From NCBI RefSeq assembly GCF_003667565.1, contig NZ_RCUX01000003.1, positions 186,001-250,000 on the forward strand: 64,000 nt of DNA. Reading direction: 5' to 3'. The DNA comes from Mycetocola tolaasinivorans (GTDB lineage Bacteria; Actinomycetota; Actinomycetes; Actinomycetales; Microbacteriaceae). Below are positions 26,866 through 34,883 of this stretch, piece after piece. How positions within the stretch are numbered: position 1 is the first letter of the stretch; every line of letters starts with the position of its first letter. The position numbers and the translations under genes are program-made. The notes below the pieces were generated by a model, which saw only the letters and a program-made list of their open reading frames with translations, did no database searches and was not told the origin of the DNA.

Positions 26866-27621
26866 CTAGTGCGCGCGGGCTGCAAAGGCCGCGGCCCCCA
26901 GAATGCCGGCCTTATTGCGGTGCACCGCGGGCATGATCGGGGTGTCCAGCTTCAGCAGCGGCAGGAACTCCTCGTGGTGCTTGGAGACGCCGCCGCCGAC
27001 GATGATGCGGTCGGGGGAGAAGAGGAACTCCAGCGTCTCGAAGTAGCGCTGCAGGCGCTCGGCCCATTCCGCCCAGTCGAGGTCGTCGCGCTCCTTGGCG
27101 CGATAGGAGGCGCGCGTTTCGGCATCGTGGCCGTCGATTTCGAGGTGGCCGAGTTCGAAGTTCGGGATCAGCGCGCCATCAAACACGGCACCGGCGCCGA
27201 TACCCGTGCCGAGGGTGATGACGAGGCTGAGGCCCTTCTCACCGCGTGCGGCCCCGAACTCCGATTCGGCGAAGCCGGCGGCATCGGCGTCGTTCACGAA
27301 GGTGAGTGGGCGACCGAGGGCCTCACCGAAGCGGGCGTGGGCGTCGAGCCCGATCCACTCCTTGGAGACGTTTGCGGCCGACATCGTCTTACCCCCGCGC
27401 ACGATTGCGGGGAATGCGACGCCGAGGGGGCCGGATGCGGCATCCGCGCCCAGACGCGAGATGATTTCGGCCACGGTCTCGATGATGTCGTCGGGCCGGC
27501 CGCCCTCGGGGGTGAGGATCTTGACCCGGTCACTGATCAGCTCGCCCGATGCCAGATCGACGATGCCGCCCTTAATTCCGGTTCCGCCAATGTCGATTCC
27601 GACGGCGTGCGCGGCGCTCAT
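26866..27621 (-). CDS. ppgK: polyphosphate glucokinase
   Basis: 251 residues. Phosphorylates glucose using inorganic polyphosphate or ATP. ROK-type kinase: phosphate motif [16 protein letters not shown] at residues 8-23, adenosine/phosphate motif [16 protein letters not shown], and the PPGK-specific segment [17 protein letters not shown] with [15 protein letters not shown] near the end. It lacks the CxCGxxGC zinc motif of ordinary ROK glucokinases, as is normal for PPGK. The ATG overlaps the stop of map by 4 nt (ATGA), so the two are translationally coupled. Confidence 0.95.
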   Translation of the reverse strand: MSAAHAVGIDIGGTGIKGGIVDLASGELISDRVKILTPEGGRPDDIIETVAEIISRLGADAASGPLGVAFPAIVRGGKTMSAANVSKEWIGLDAHARFGEALGRPLTFVNDADAAGFAESEFGAARGEKGLSLVITLGTGIGAGAVFDGALIPNFELGHLEIDGHDAETRASYRAKERDDLDWAEWAERLQRYFETLEFLFSPDRIIVGGGVSKHHEEFLPLLKLDTPIMPAVHRNKAGILGAAAFAARAH

Positions 27622-28493
27622 TTTGCGCTCGGCAGGGTCAGGATGTCGGCACCGGTTTCGGTGACCACAAGCGTGTGTTCGAACTGGGCGGTGAGGCTCT
27701 TATCTCGGGTCGTGACCGTCCAGTCATCTGCCCAGAGATCCCACTCGATACCGCCGAGGGTCAGCATCGGTTCGATCGTGAAGACCATGCCGGGCACCAT
27801 GACATCCGCGTAGCGCGGCGCTGAGTCGTAGTGGGGGATGATCAGCCCGGAGTGGAACGCGGCCCCCACACCGTGGCCGGTGTAGTCGCGCACCACGCCG
27901 TAGCCGAAGCGCTTGGCGTAGGCCTCGATGGTGCGGCCGATCACGTTGACCTCGCGGCCCGGTGCCACCGCGCGAATGCCGCGGCGCAGGGCCTCCTCGG
28001 TGCGCTCGACCAGCAGGCGGGTCTCCTCGGCAACGTTGCCCACGAGCAGGGTGCGGTTGGTGTCGCCGTGGAAGCCGTCCAGGTAGGCGGTGATGTCGAT
28101 GTTGAGGATGTCGCCGTCGCGCAGCACGGTGTCATCCGGGATGCCGTGGCAGACCACCTCGTTGAGGGAGCTGCAGAGTGACTTCGGGTAGCCGCGGTAG
28201 CCCAGCGTCGAGGGGTAGGCGTTGTGGGCGATCAGGAAGTCGTGCGCGATCTGATCGAGCCGGTCGGTCGTGACGCCGGGTACGGCGTGCTCCTCAACCA
28301 GGGCGATCGCGTCGGCGGCCAGACGGCCCGAGCGACGAATGCGCTCGACGTCCTCGGGGGAGTAAACATCAGACCCCGTAAACGTCGCCGGGGCGGTTTT
28401 CCCGACGTATTCGGGCCGTGGAATATGTGCGGGCACCGAGCGCTGCGGCGAGACGATACCGGGAATAAGGTTTCCGTGGGAGTCCTGAGGCAT
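27618..28493 (-). CDS. map: type I methionine aminopeptidase
   Basis: 291 residues; removes the initiator Met from nascent proteins. The pita-bread fold metal ligands are visible in order: [20 protein letters not shown] (two Asp), [17 protein letters not shown] (His), [13 protein letters not shown] (Glu) and, near the C-terminus, the last Glu in [14 protein letters not shown]. An extra 35-residue N-terminal arm with PxxP-like text ([14 protein letters not shown]) is typical of actinobacterial MapB. It is followed by ppgK with a 4-nt overlap and is divergent from the SPOR-like small protein gene (33 nt). Confidence 0.96.
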   Translation of the reverse strand: MPQDSHGNLIPGIVSPQRSVPAHIPRPEYVGKTAPATFTGSDVYSPEDVERIRRSGRLAADAIALVEEHAVPGVTTDRLDQIAHDFLIAHNAYPSTLGYRGYPKSLCSSLNEVVCHGIPDDTVLRDGDILNIDITAYLDGFHGDTNRTLLVGNVAEETRLLVERTEEALRRGIRAVAPGREVNVIGRTIEAYAKRFGYGVVRDYTGHGVGAAFHSGLIIPHYDSAPRYADVMVPGMVFTIEPMLTLGGIEWDLWADDWTVTTRDKSLTAQFEHTLVVTETGADILTLPSAK

Positions 28494-28526
28494 AGGATCA
28501 GTCTAGGCCCTGATCTAGGAGGAACA

Positions 28527-28712
28527 ATGGCGACCGACCCGGCAACCCAGTATTGGTACAACACGCGCACCGGCGCGGTGGAGCAGGGATTCGTCTCGCC
28601 CGCCGCCGATCGTGTGGGCCCCTTTGAAACCCAGGAGGAAGCTGCCCACGCGATGGATAAGCTCCGGGCCAACGCCGAGCGCTGGGCACGTGAGGACGCC
28701 GAGAACGACTGA
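28527..28712 (+). CDS. small SPOR-like protein, 61 residues
   Basis: 61-residue acidic protein starting MATDPATQYWYNTRTGAVEQ, continuing with VGPFETQEEAAHAMDKLRANA. The segment Y-x-N-x-x-T-G-x-V-E with VGPFxxxxEA resembles a minimal SPOR-type or WW-like fold; databases commonly label such actinobacterial proteins SPOR domain-containing. A perfect AGGAGG lies 5 nt before the ATG, so it is surely translated. It is conserved beside map in many actinobacteria (from memory). Function unknown. Confidence 0.8.
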   Translation: MATDPATQYWYNTRTGAVEQGFVSPAADRVGPFETQEEAAHAMDKLRANAERWAREDAEND

Positions 28713-28830
28713 CCCGATGTAAACAGCGTGTTTCGGCTCGGCAAAACACCCGCCGAGGCATTCCACGCGCACGGCGTGACCCAGTAGCCTAGAGACAGTA
28801 AGTGCGCCTGGTCGCAGGAAAGAGGAGCCC

Positions 28831-30186
28831 ATGGATAAGCAGCGCGATTTTGTACTGCGAACGATCGAAGAGCGCGGCGTAAAGTTTGTGCGCCTCTGGT
28901 TCACCGACGTCGTGGGTACGCTGAAATCCGTGGCCATCGCACCGGCCGAGGTCGAGGGTGCCTTCACCGAGGGCCTGGGCTTTGATGGCTCCGCAATCGA
29001 GGGCATGTCGCGACGCTTCGAATCCGACCTGCTCGCCCACCCGGACCCCTCGACGTTCCAGATCCTGCCCTGGCGTGGCGAGCAGGACCCCACCGCGCGC
29101 ATGTTCTGCGACATCACCACACCGGATGGCCAGCCCGCCGACACCGACCCGCGCAACGTGCTGAAGCGCGCCCTCGCGCACGCCGCCGATCGCGGGTTTA
29201 CCTTCTATACCCACCCGGAGATCGAGTTCTACCTGCTGAAGTCGGCACAGATCGGCCCCGAGGGCCCGATTCCGGTCGATTCGGCCGGCTACTTCGACAA
29301 CGTGCCCGGTGGCACCGCGCACGACTTCCGTCGCCGCTCGGTCCGGATGCTCGAAGACCTCGGCATCTCGGTGGAGTTCAGCCACCACGAGGCCGGCCCC
29401 GGTCAGAACGAGATCGACCTCCGCTACGCGGACGCCCTCGCCACCGCCGACAACATCATGACCTTCCGCACCGTTGTCAAGGAGGTCGCGATCGAGCAGG
29501 GTGTGTACGCCACGTTCATGCCCAAGCCGATGTCGAACCAGCCCGGATCGGGCATGCACACCCACATGTCGCTGTTTGAGGGCGACACCAACGCGTTCTT
29601 CGAGGCCGGCGCCCAGTATCAGCTGAGCAAGGTGGGTCGCCAGTTCATCGCCGGCCTGCTGCACCACGCGCCCGAAATCACCGCCGTGACCAACCAGTTT
29701 GTGAACTCCTATAAGCGTCTGTGGGGTGGCGTGAGCGGCAACAACCTGGCCGAGGCACCGAGCTACGCCTGCTGGGGCCACAACAACCGCTCGGCCCTCG
29801 TGCGCGTGCCGCTGTACAAGCCCAACAAGGGCCAGAGCGCCCGGGTTGAGTACCGCGCAATCGACTCCGCGGCGAACCCCTACCTGGCCTACTCGCTGCT
29901 GCTGGCCGCGGGTCTCAAGGGAATCGAGGAGGGCTACGAGCTGCCGCCGGAGGCCGAGGATGACGTGTGGTCGCTCTCGGATGCCGAGCGCCGCGCGCTG
30001 GGCTACAACCCGCTGCCCTCGAGCCTCGACAGTGCGATCACGCTGATGGAGCGCTCCGAACTCGTCGCGGAAACCCTCGGCGAGCAGGTGTTCAACTACG
30101 TCCTGGCCAATAAGCGCCAGGAGTGGGACGAGTACCGCGCTCAGGTGACCCCGTACGAGCTCGCTAAGAACATCGAAATTCTGTAG
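28831..30186 (+). CDS. glnA2: glutamine synthetase, GlnA2-type
   Basis: 451 residues of the type I glutamine synthetase fold. Active-site segments are intact: FDGSAIEGMSRRFESD, the NHG-equivalent GSGMHTHMSLFEG, NQFVNSYKRLWG, NRSALVRVP and VEYRAIDSAANPYLAYSL. The adenylylation loop found in GlnA as DLYELPPEE reads here DDVWSLSDAE, with no Tyr, so it should not be controlled by GlnE. The order glnA2-glnE with glnA nearby matches the arrangement in Mycobacterium. The ATG has GGAAAGAGGAG upstream, and glnE starts 2 nt after the stop. Gamma-glutamyl ligation of another amine is an alternative activity. Confidence 0.93.
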   Translation: MDKQRDFVLRTIEERGVKFVRLWFTDVVGTLKSVAIAPAEVEGAFTEGLGFDGSAIEGMSRRFESDLLAHPDPSTFQILPWRGEQDPTARMFCDITTPDGQPADTDPRNVLKRALAHAADRGFTFYTHPEIEFYLLKSAQIGPEGPIPVDSAGYFDNVPGGTAHDFRRRSVRMLEDLGISVEFSHHEAGPGQNEIDLRYADALATADNIMTFRTVVKEVAIEQGVYATFMPKPMSNQPGSGMHTHMSLFEGDTNAFFEAGAQYQLSKVGRQFIAGLLHHAPEITAVTNQFVNSYKRLWGGVSGNNLAEAPSYACWGHNNRSALVRVPLYKPNKGQSARVEYRAIDSAANPYLAYSLLLAAGLKGIEEGYELPPEAEDDVWSLSDAERRALGYNPLPSSLDSAITLMERSELVAETLGEQVFNYVLANKRQEWDEYRAQVTPYELAKNIEIL

Positions 30187-30188
30187 CG

Positions 30189-33100
30189 GTGGCGCGTCCG
30201 GCAACCGGCCTCAGCCAGCTCGCACGGATCGGCTTTTCGAGTCTCACCTCCGCACGTGACCTCCTCGGTCGGCTGGGTGAGCTCGGTTGGCCGGTCACGC
30301 CGGAGGCGCTTGAGGAGTTCGCCGCGGCCGCGGATCCCGATGAGGCGCTGCAGACGCTGCTGCGTCTTGGGGAAACCCACCCCGCAGTCCTCGGCGCGAT
30401 CGCCGCAGACCCGGAGTGGCGCGGCGCGGTGATCCGCACGGTGGGTGTGTCCCGTGGCCTCACGGACTTCCTGCTGCGGCACCCTGAGGAATTCGGGGTG
30501 CTTGCCGAACCGGCGCTGCGGGTTCCCACCGCCCCCGAGATGCTGCGCCGTCTCCACGAGGCGGTGCGCGCAGAGGACGGCTTTTCCGCCCTCCCCGAGC
30601 GGGAGGCGGTGTCGGCCCTGCGCATCGCGTATCGACGTGAGGTGCTGCGCATCGTCGCGGTGGACACCCTCGCCGAGGACCCCCGTGACGTACTGGATGC
30701 CGTGGCCGCCGCCCTCTCGGATGCCGCCAGTGCCGCGCTCTCGGCCGCGCTGGCCATCGCCCGCGCGGTAGCCTCCGATCCTGCCGGTGAGCTACCCCGC
30801 TTTCCCCGGGATGACGTGCGGGCCACCCGCCTCGCCATCATCGGGATGGGAAAGGCCGGTGCCGGGGAACTCAACTACGTGAGTGACGTTGACGTCATCT
30901 ACGTCGCCGAAGCGCAGCCGGAATCGGAGATCGATAACCACCGGGCCATCGTGATCGCCACCCGCCTGGCCACCATCGTGATGCGCAGCATCTCCGAGAG
31001 CGCCCTCGAACCCGCGCTCTGGGAGGTCGACCCCAACCTGCGCCCCGAGGGCAAGCAGGGCGCGCTCGTCCGCACGCTCGACTCCCACCTGGCCTACTAC
31101 GAGCGCTGGGCGAAGAGCTGGGAGTTCCAGGCGCTGCTCAAGCATCGCTATCTGGCCGGAGACGCCGAACTCGGTGCCCGCTATCACGAGGTCATCGATC
31201 CGCTGATCTGGGAGAGCTCGGCCCGGGAGAACTTTGTGGAGTCCGTGCAGCGCATGCGCGAGCGCGTGACCGCGAATATCCCCTCGGAGGACGTCGGGTT
31301 CCAGCTCAAGCTGGGCCCGGGCGGCCTGCGCGATATCGAGTTCACCGTGCAGCTGCTGCAGCTCGTGCACGGCGCCACCGATGCGAGCGTCCGCGTGGGC
31401 GGCACGGTAGCGGCCCTGCGTGCCCTCGCCGATGCGGGGTACATCGGTCGCGAGGAATCCGGCGAGTTTATGTCGGACTACCGGCTGCTGCGCGTCCTGG
31501 AACACCGACTTCAACTGCAACACATGCGTCGCACGCACCTGATGCCGCGCGAGGAGGACGCCCTGCGCATCCTGGCGCGTGGCTCGCGCCTCGCGGCCTC
31601 CGGGGGCGACCTGGTGCGCCGCTGGGAGGCCACCAAGCAGCGCGTCCGTCAGCTGCACGAGCGGCTGTTCTACCGGCCGCTGCTCGCGGCCGTGGCCGAG
31701 CTCAGCGCCGAGGAGGCGCGGCTGTCGCCGGCCGCCGCGGGTGCGCGTCTCGCGGCCATCGGCTTCCGTGATCCCGTGGGTGCCCTCGGGCACATTGCGG
31801 CCCTCACAAACGGTATCTCTCGCAGTGCGGCGATCCAGCGCAACCTGCTGCCCGTGCTGCTGCGCTGGCTCGCCGACGGCGCCGACCCCGACTACGGTCT
31901 GCTCGCCTTCCGCCGCCTGAGCGACGCGCTCGGTGGCACACACTGGTTCCTGCGCATGGTGCGCGACTCCTCGGGTGTCGCCGAACGACTCACCCGCGTT
32001 CTCAGTGGATCACGCTTCATCGGTGAGCTCCTTGATCGCTTCCCCGAGGCGGCCGCCTGGCTGGAATCCGATGACCTGATGCGCCCGCGGCCCCGCGAGG
32101 CACTGCGGGCCGAGGTGCAGGCGATCCTCAGCCGAAACGAGCAACCCGAACCGGCGTCCCGCGCGGTGTTGCGTGTGCGCCGGCGTGAGATTCTGCGACT
32201 GGCCCTCGCCTCCGTGCTCGGCGTGTGTGACGTACGCACGGTCGCGGGCGGGCTGACCTCCATTACCGAGGTCACGATCGAGGGTCTGCTCGATGTCGCG
32301 CGCCGCGGCGAGGGGCTCGATGCCACCCAGCTGGAGTTCGCGATCATCGGGATGGGCCGCCTCGGCGGGGGAGAGCTGGGCTTCGGCTCCGATGCCGACG
32401 TCATCTACGTCTATCGCGCCGCGGCACTCGATCCCGAGCGCGCCGCGCGCGCGGCGGGTCGAATCGCGAGCGAAATGTCGCGCCTCAGCACGGATGCCCG
32501 GCTGCCGCTCGATCTCGATCTCGACCTCCGCCCGGAGGGTCGAAATGGTGCCCTGGTGCGCTCCCTGGACTCGTATCGCGCGTATTACGCCCGATGGTCC
32601 CTCACCTGGGAGGCACAGGCGCTGCTGCGGGCCCGCCCGATCGCCGGGGATGCCGATCTCTGCGCCGACTTCACCGCGCTTGCCGACACCGTCCGCTATC
32701 CGACGGGTATCGCCGAGACCGAACTGCGCGAGGTGCGTCGAATCAAGGCCCGGGTCGAGGGGGAGCGTCTTCCCAAGGGTGCGGACCCCACCCGCCACGT
32801 CAAGCTCGGGCGAGGGTCACTCAGTGACGTCGAGTGGTTCACCCAGCTCGTACAGCTCGAGTACGCCGCGGAGATTCCCGAGCTGCGCACCACGAGCACG
32901 CTCGATGCGCTGAGCGCCGCCGAGGCGCACGGTTTTGTGTCGACCGATGACGCGGAGCAGCTCAGGGAGGCCTGGCTGTTCGCATCCAGGGTGCGCTCGG
33001 CCATGACACTGTGGTTGAATCGCACCACCGACGTTCTGCCGCGAGATCGCGATCAGCTCGAAGGAATCGCCCGAATACTGGAGTATCCGGGCGGTGCGGC

Positions 33101-33194
33101 GGGAGAGTTGGAACAGGACTATCTGCGCATCACCCGCCGATCCCGAGTCGTTTTTGAACACCTCTTCTACGATTCGGTAGGGGAAAATACCTAG
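30189..33194 (+). CDS. glnE: bifunctional glutamine synthetase adenylyltransferase/adenylyl-removing enzyme
   Basis: 1001 residues, full length. It adenylylates glutamine synthetase on a Tyr and removes the group, tuning activity to nitrogen status. Two nucleotidyltransferase domains are seen: the N-terminal one with GELNYVSDVDVIYV (about 220-240) for deadenylylation and the C-terminal one with GELGFGSDADVIYVY (about 725-745) for adenylylation, each followed by a helical GlnD-type domain (for example KLGPGGLRDIEFTVQLLQL and KLGRGSLSDVEWFTQLVQL). The start is GTG, 2 nt after glnA2. Its likely substrate is GlnA at 40.6-42.0 kb, which keeps the target Tyr. Confidence 0.97.
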   Translation: MARPATGLSQLARIGFSSLTSARDLLGRLGELGWPVTPEALEEFAAAADPDEALQTLLRLGETHPAVLGAIAADPEWRGAVIRTVGVSRGLTDFLLRHPEEFGVLAEPALRVPTAPEMLRRLHEAVRAEDGFSALPEREAVSALRIAYRREVLRIVAVDTLAEDPRDVLDAVAAALSDAASAALSAALAIARAVASDPAGELPRFPRDDVRATRLAIIGMGKAGAGELNYVSDVDVIYVAEAQPESEIDNHRAIVIATRLATIVMRSISESALEPALWEVDPNLRPEGKQGALVRTLDSHLAYYERWAKSWEFQALLKHRYLAGDAELGARYHEVIDPLIWESSARENFVESVQRMRERVTANIPSEDVGFQLKLGPGGLRDIEFTVQLLQLVHGATDASVRVGGTVAALRALADAGYIGREESGEFMSDYRLLRVLEHRLQLQHMRRTHLMPREEDALRILARGSRLAASGGDLVRRWEATKQRVRQLHERLFYRPLLAAVAELSAEEARLSPAAAGARLAAIGFRDPVGALGHIAALTNGISRSAAIQRNLLPVLLRWLADGADPDYGLLAFRRLSDALGGTHWFLRMVRDSSGVAERLTRVLSGSRFIGELLDRFPEAAAWLESDDLMRPRPREALRAEVQAILSRNEQPEPASRAVLRVRRREILRLALASVLGVCDVRTVAGGLTSITEVTIEGLLDVARRGEGLDATQLEFAIIGMGRLGGGELGFGSDADVIYVYRAAALDPERAARAAGRIASEMSRLSTDARLPLDLDLDLRPEGRNGALVRSLDSYRAYYARWSLTWEAQALLRARPIAGDADLCADFTALADTVRYPTGIAETELREVRRIKARVEGERLPKGADPTRHVKLGRGSLSDVEWFTQLVQLEYAAEIPELRTTSTLDALSAAEAHGFVSTDDAEQLREAWLFASRVRSAMTLWLNRTTDVLPRDRDQLEGIARILEYPGGAAGELEQDYLRITRRSRVVFEHLFYDSVGENT

Positions 33195-33282
33195 TCAGCT
33201 TTAATTTCTTCACCCTGCAACACCGGCTGTGCCTCCTGGCGCAGTGCGCCCGAACGCATCTTCCAGCAGAAAGACCACCCTC

Positions 33283-34761
33283 GTGCTCCCCCCGCACCCG
33301 TCCGCAGCGCCACGAGTGTTTTTGGCGAGCCCGCGAGATGTGACGCGCCCGAGTGGAGCCCCGCATCCCAATATTGGGAAAAACGGAGGCACCCCAAACC
33401 TGGGGGTAGGCGGGGCGCTCCGCAGGAGTCGGTTTGCTCTTGCGGCGATGCGGCTCGCAACGGTGGCCGTCGTGCTCTTCGGTGCGCTCAATTTGCCCGC
33501 AATTTTCGCTCCGGTGGCCGCGGCTGCCGTGCCGGTTTCCGCATACACTCTGCGCCCCACCGAGGCCTGCACCCCGGTAGCGATTCTCGCCTTCCGCGGC
33601 AGCGGCGAGGAGAACGTGGTGCCGGGCACCACGACCCTTGCCGGGGCGAGCACGCGCTATCCGGGTACCGATGTGGAGACGAATGGCTGGGAGGGCCCGA
33701 CCCTCGCCCGCCTGGTTGACGCATTTGGGCGGAGCCCACGCTCCGGTAGCTGGCCGGCGGGCTTCTCGGTCGCCGATGTCCCGGTTCTCGGGGTGGGGGG
33801 AACCGAAACCGAGGGGTACACGGCGGTGCCGATCGAGGCGCGGCCGTCCATCTTTGGTGACATGATGACCTCCGCCACCCATGGCGCGCACTATGCCCAG
33901 AAGGTCATCGACGCCTTTGCCGCCACCCAACCGGAGGGGTGCCACACTCGGTACATTGCGGTGGGTTACTCCCAGGGCGCGATGGCCGCGCGCACGCTCG
34001 CCCAGACCATGCCCGGGCTGGTCAGTGCCGTGATGACCTTCGGTGATCCCTACCAGCAGCCGGGCGCTGCGGGGAACGAACGACAGACCACGGGTCAGGG
34101 CATCATTCGCTGGTGGATGGGCGAGAACACCCGCGCCGACGTCGACACCTTCTACGACTTCGCCGGCTATAAGTCGGCGCTCTGCCATATTGGCGATCCC
34201 GTGTGCAGCTACAGCTGGCTCTTTGGGCTCGGCGCACTGATGGCGGCCCCGGAACCACACCTCAACTATCTCGAGGGCGAGGAGGGCTCCGTCAAGGGAC
34301 AGGAGCTCGCCGGCCTCGCCGCGAAGCTCTGGGGCGAGGCACAGCGCCCCGGCCCCAACCCCGCGGCCACGCCGTCGCTTGCTTCGGCCGCGGCTGGCGT
34401 CGCGGGCGTACCGATGCTCTTCGGTGCGAACGCGGGCGTGCCGGGGGACCTGGTGCACTACGAGTACAACGTTGATGGCGACGGATTCTTCGACGCGGCC
34501 GACTCCGGGCCCGGTCTGGTACTCACCTTCACCGAGCCAGGGGATCACACCGTGAGCGTCCGGATGACCGGTCACGGGATCGGCCAGATCATCCTGAGCA
34601 AGACGGTGCGCATCTTCGCGCAGAACGATGCCGCACCCACCCTGCCCACCCAGAACGACCAGATTCGGGGGTGCCGGGGCGATCCGGTCGCCGAGAGCGC
34701 AGGTGCCGCGCCACTGATCATCGACGATCGGCACCCGGAAACCCGCGGAGACGCCTGCTAG
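33283..34761 (+). CDS. cutinase-family secreted hydrolase with PKD-like C-terminal domain
   Basis: Alpha/beta-hydrolase of the cutinase family, acting on esters outside the cell. From the chosen start the nucleophile S230 is in VGYSQGAMAAR, D305 in LCHIGDPVC and H326 in PEPHLNY, a complete catalytic triad with the cysteine pair around the Asp that is typical of cutinases. A signal-like segment (RRSRFALAAMRLATVAVVLF, ending at APVAAAA) precedes the domain. The last 100 residues resemble a PKD/Ig domain (VHYEYNVDGDGFFDAADSG). Start is uncertain: GTG 33283 has AGAAAGA upstream; GTG 33229 and ATG 33448 are alternatives. Stands alone between glnE and the helicase gene. Confidence 0.82.
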   Translation: MLPPHPSAAPRVFLASPRDVTRPSGAPHPNIGKNGGTPNLGVGGALRRSRFALAAMRLATVAVVLFGALNLPAIFAPVAAAAVPVSAYTLRPTEACTPVAILAFRGSGEENVVPGTTTLAGASTRYPGTDVETNGWEGPTLARLVDAFGRSPRSGSWPAGFSVADVPVLGVGGTETEGYTAVPIEARPSIFGDMMTSATHGAHYAQKVIDAFAATQPEGCHTRYIAVGYSQGAMAARTLAQTMPGLVSAVMTFGDPYQQPGAAGNERQTTGQGIIRWWMGENTRADVDTFYDFAGYKSALCHIGDPVCSYSWLFGLGALMAAPEPHLNYLEGEEGSVKGQELAGLAAKLWGEAQRPGPNPAATPSLASAAAGVAGVPMLFGANAGVPGDLVHYEYNVDGDGFFDAADSGPGLVLTFTEPGDHTVSVRMTGHGIGQIILSKTVRIFAQNDAAPTLPTQNDQIRGCRGDPVAESAGAAPLIIDDRHPETRGDAC

Positions 34762-34883
34762 GCACTCCGTAGGTGCCGAGGACCCCTCGCGAACCGCGCG
34801 TATCTCACGCGGATGCGCGTCGGTGTCGCGCGCGCCCGGTACGGCGCGTGCGGGCAATCCGCGGGTTCTGGGAGAATGGGGGC

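Noticed and set aside
28720-28830. GlnR-like site before glnA2
   Set aside because: Only fragments (GTAAA, GTTTC) occur and the spacing and order do not match the consensus.
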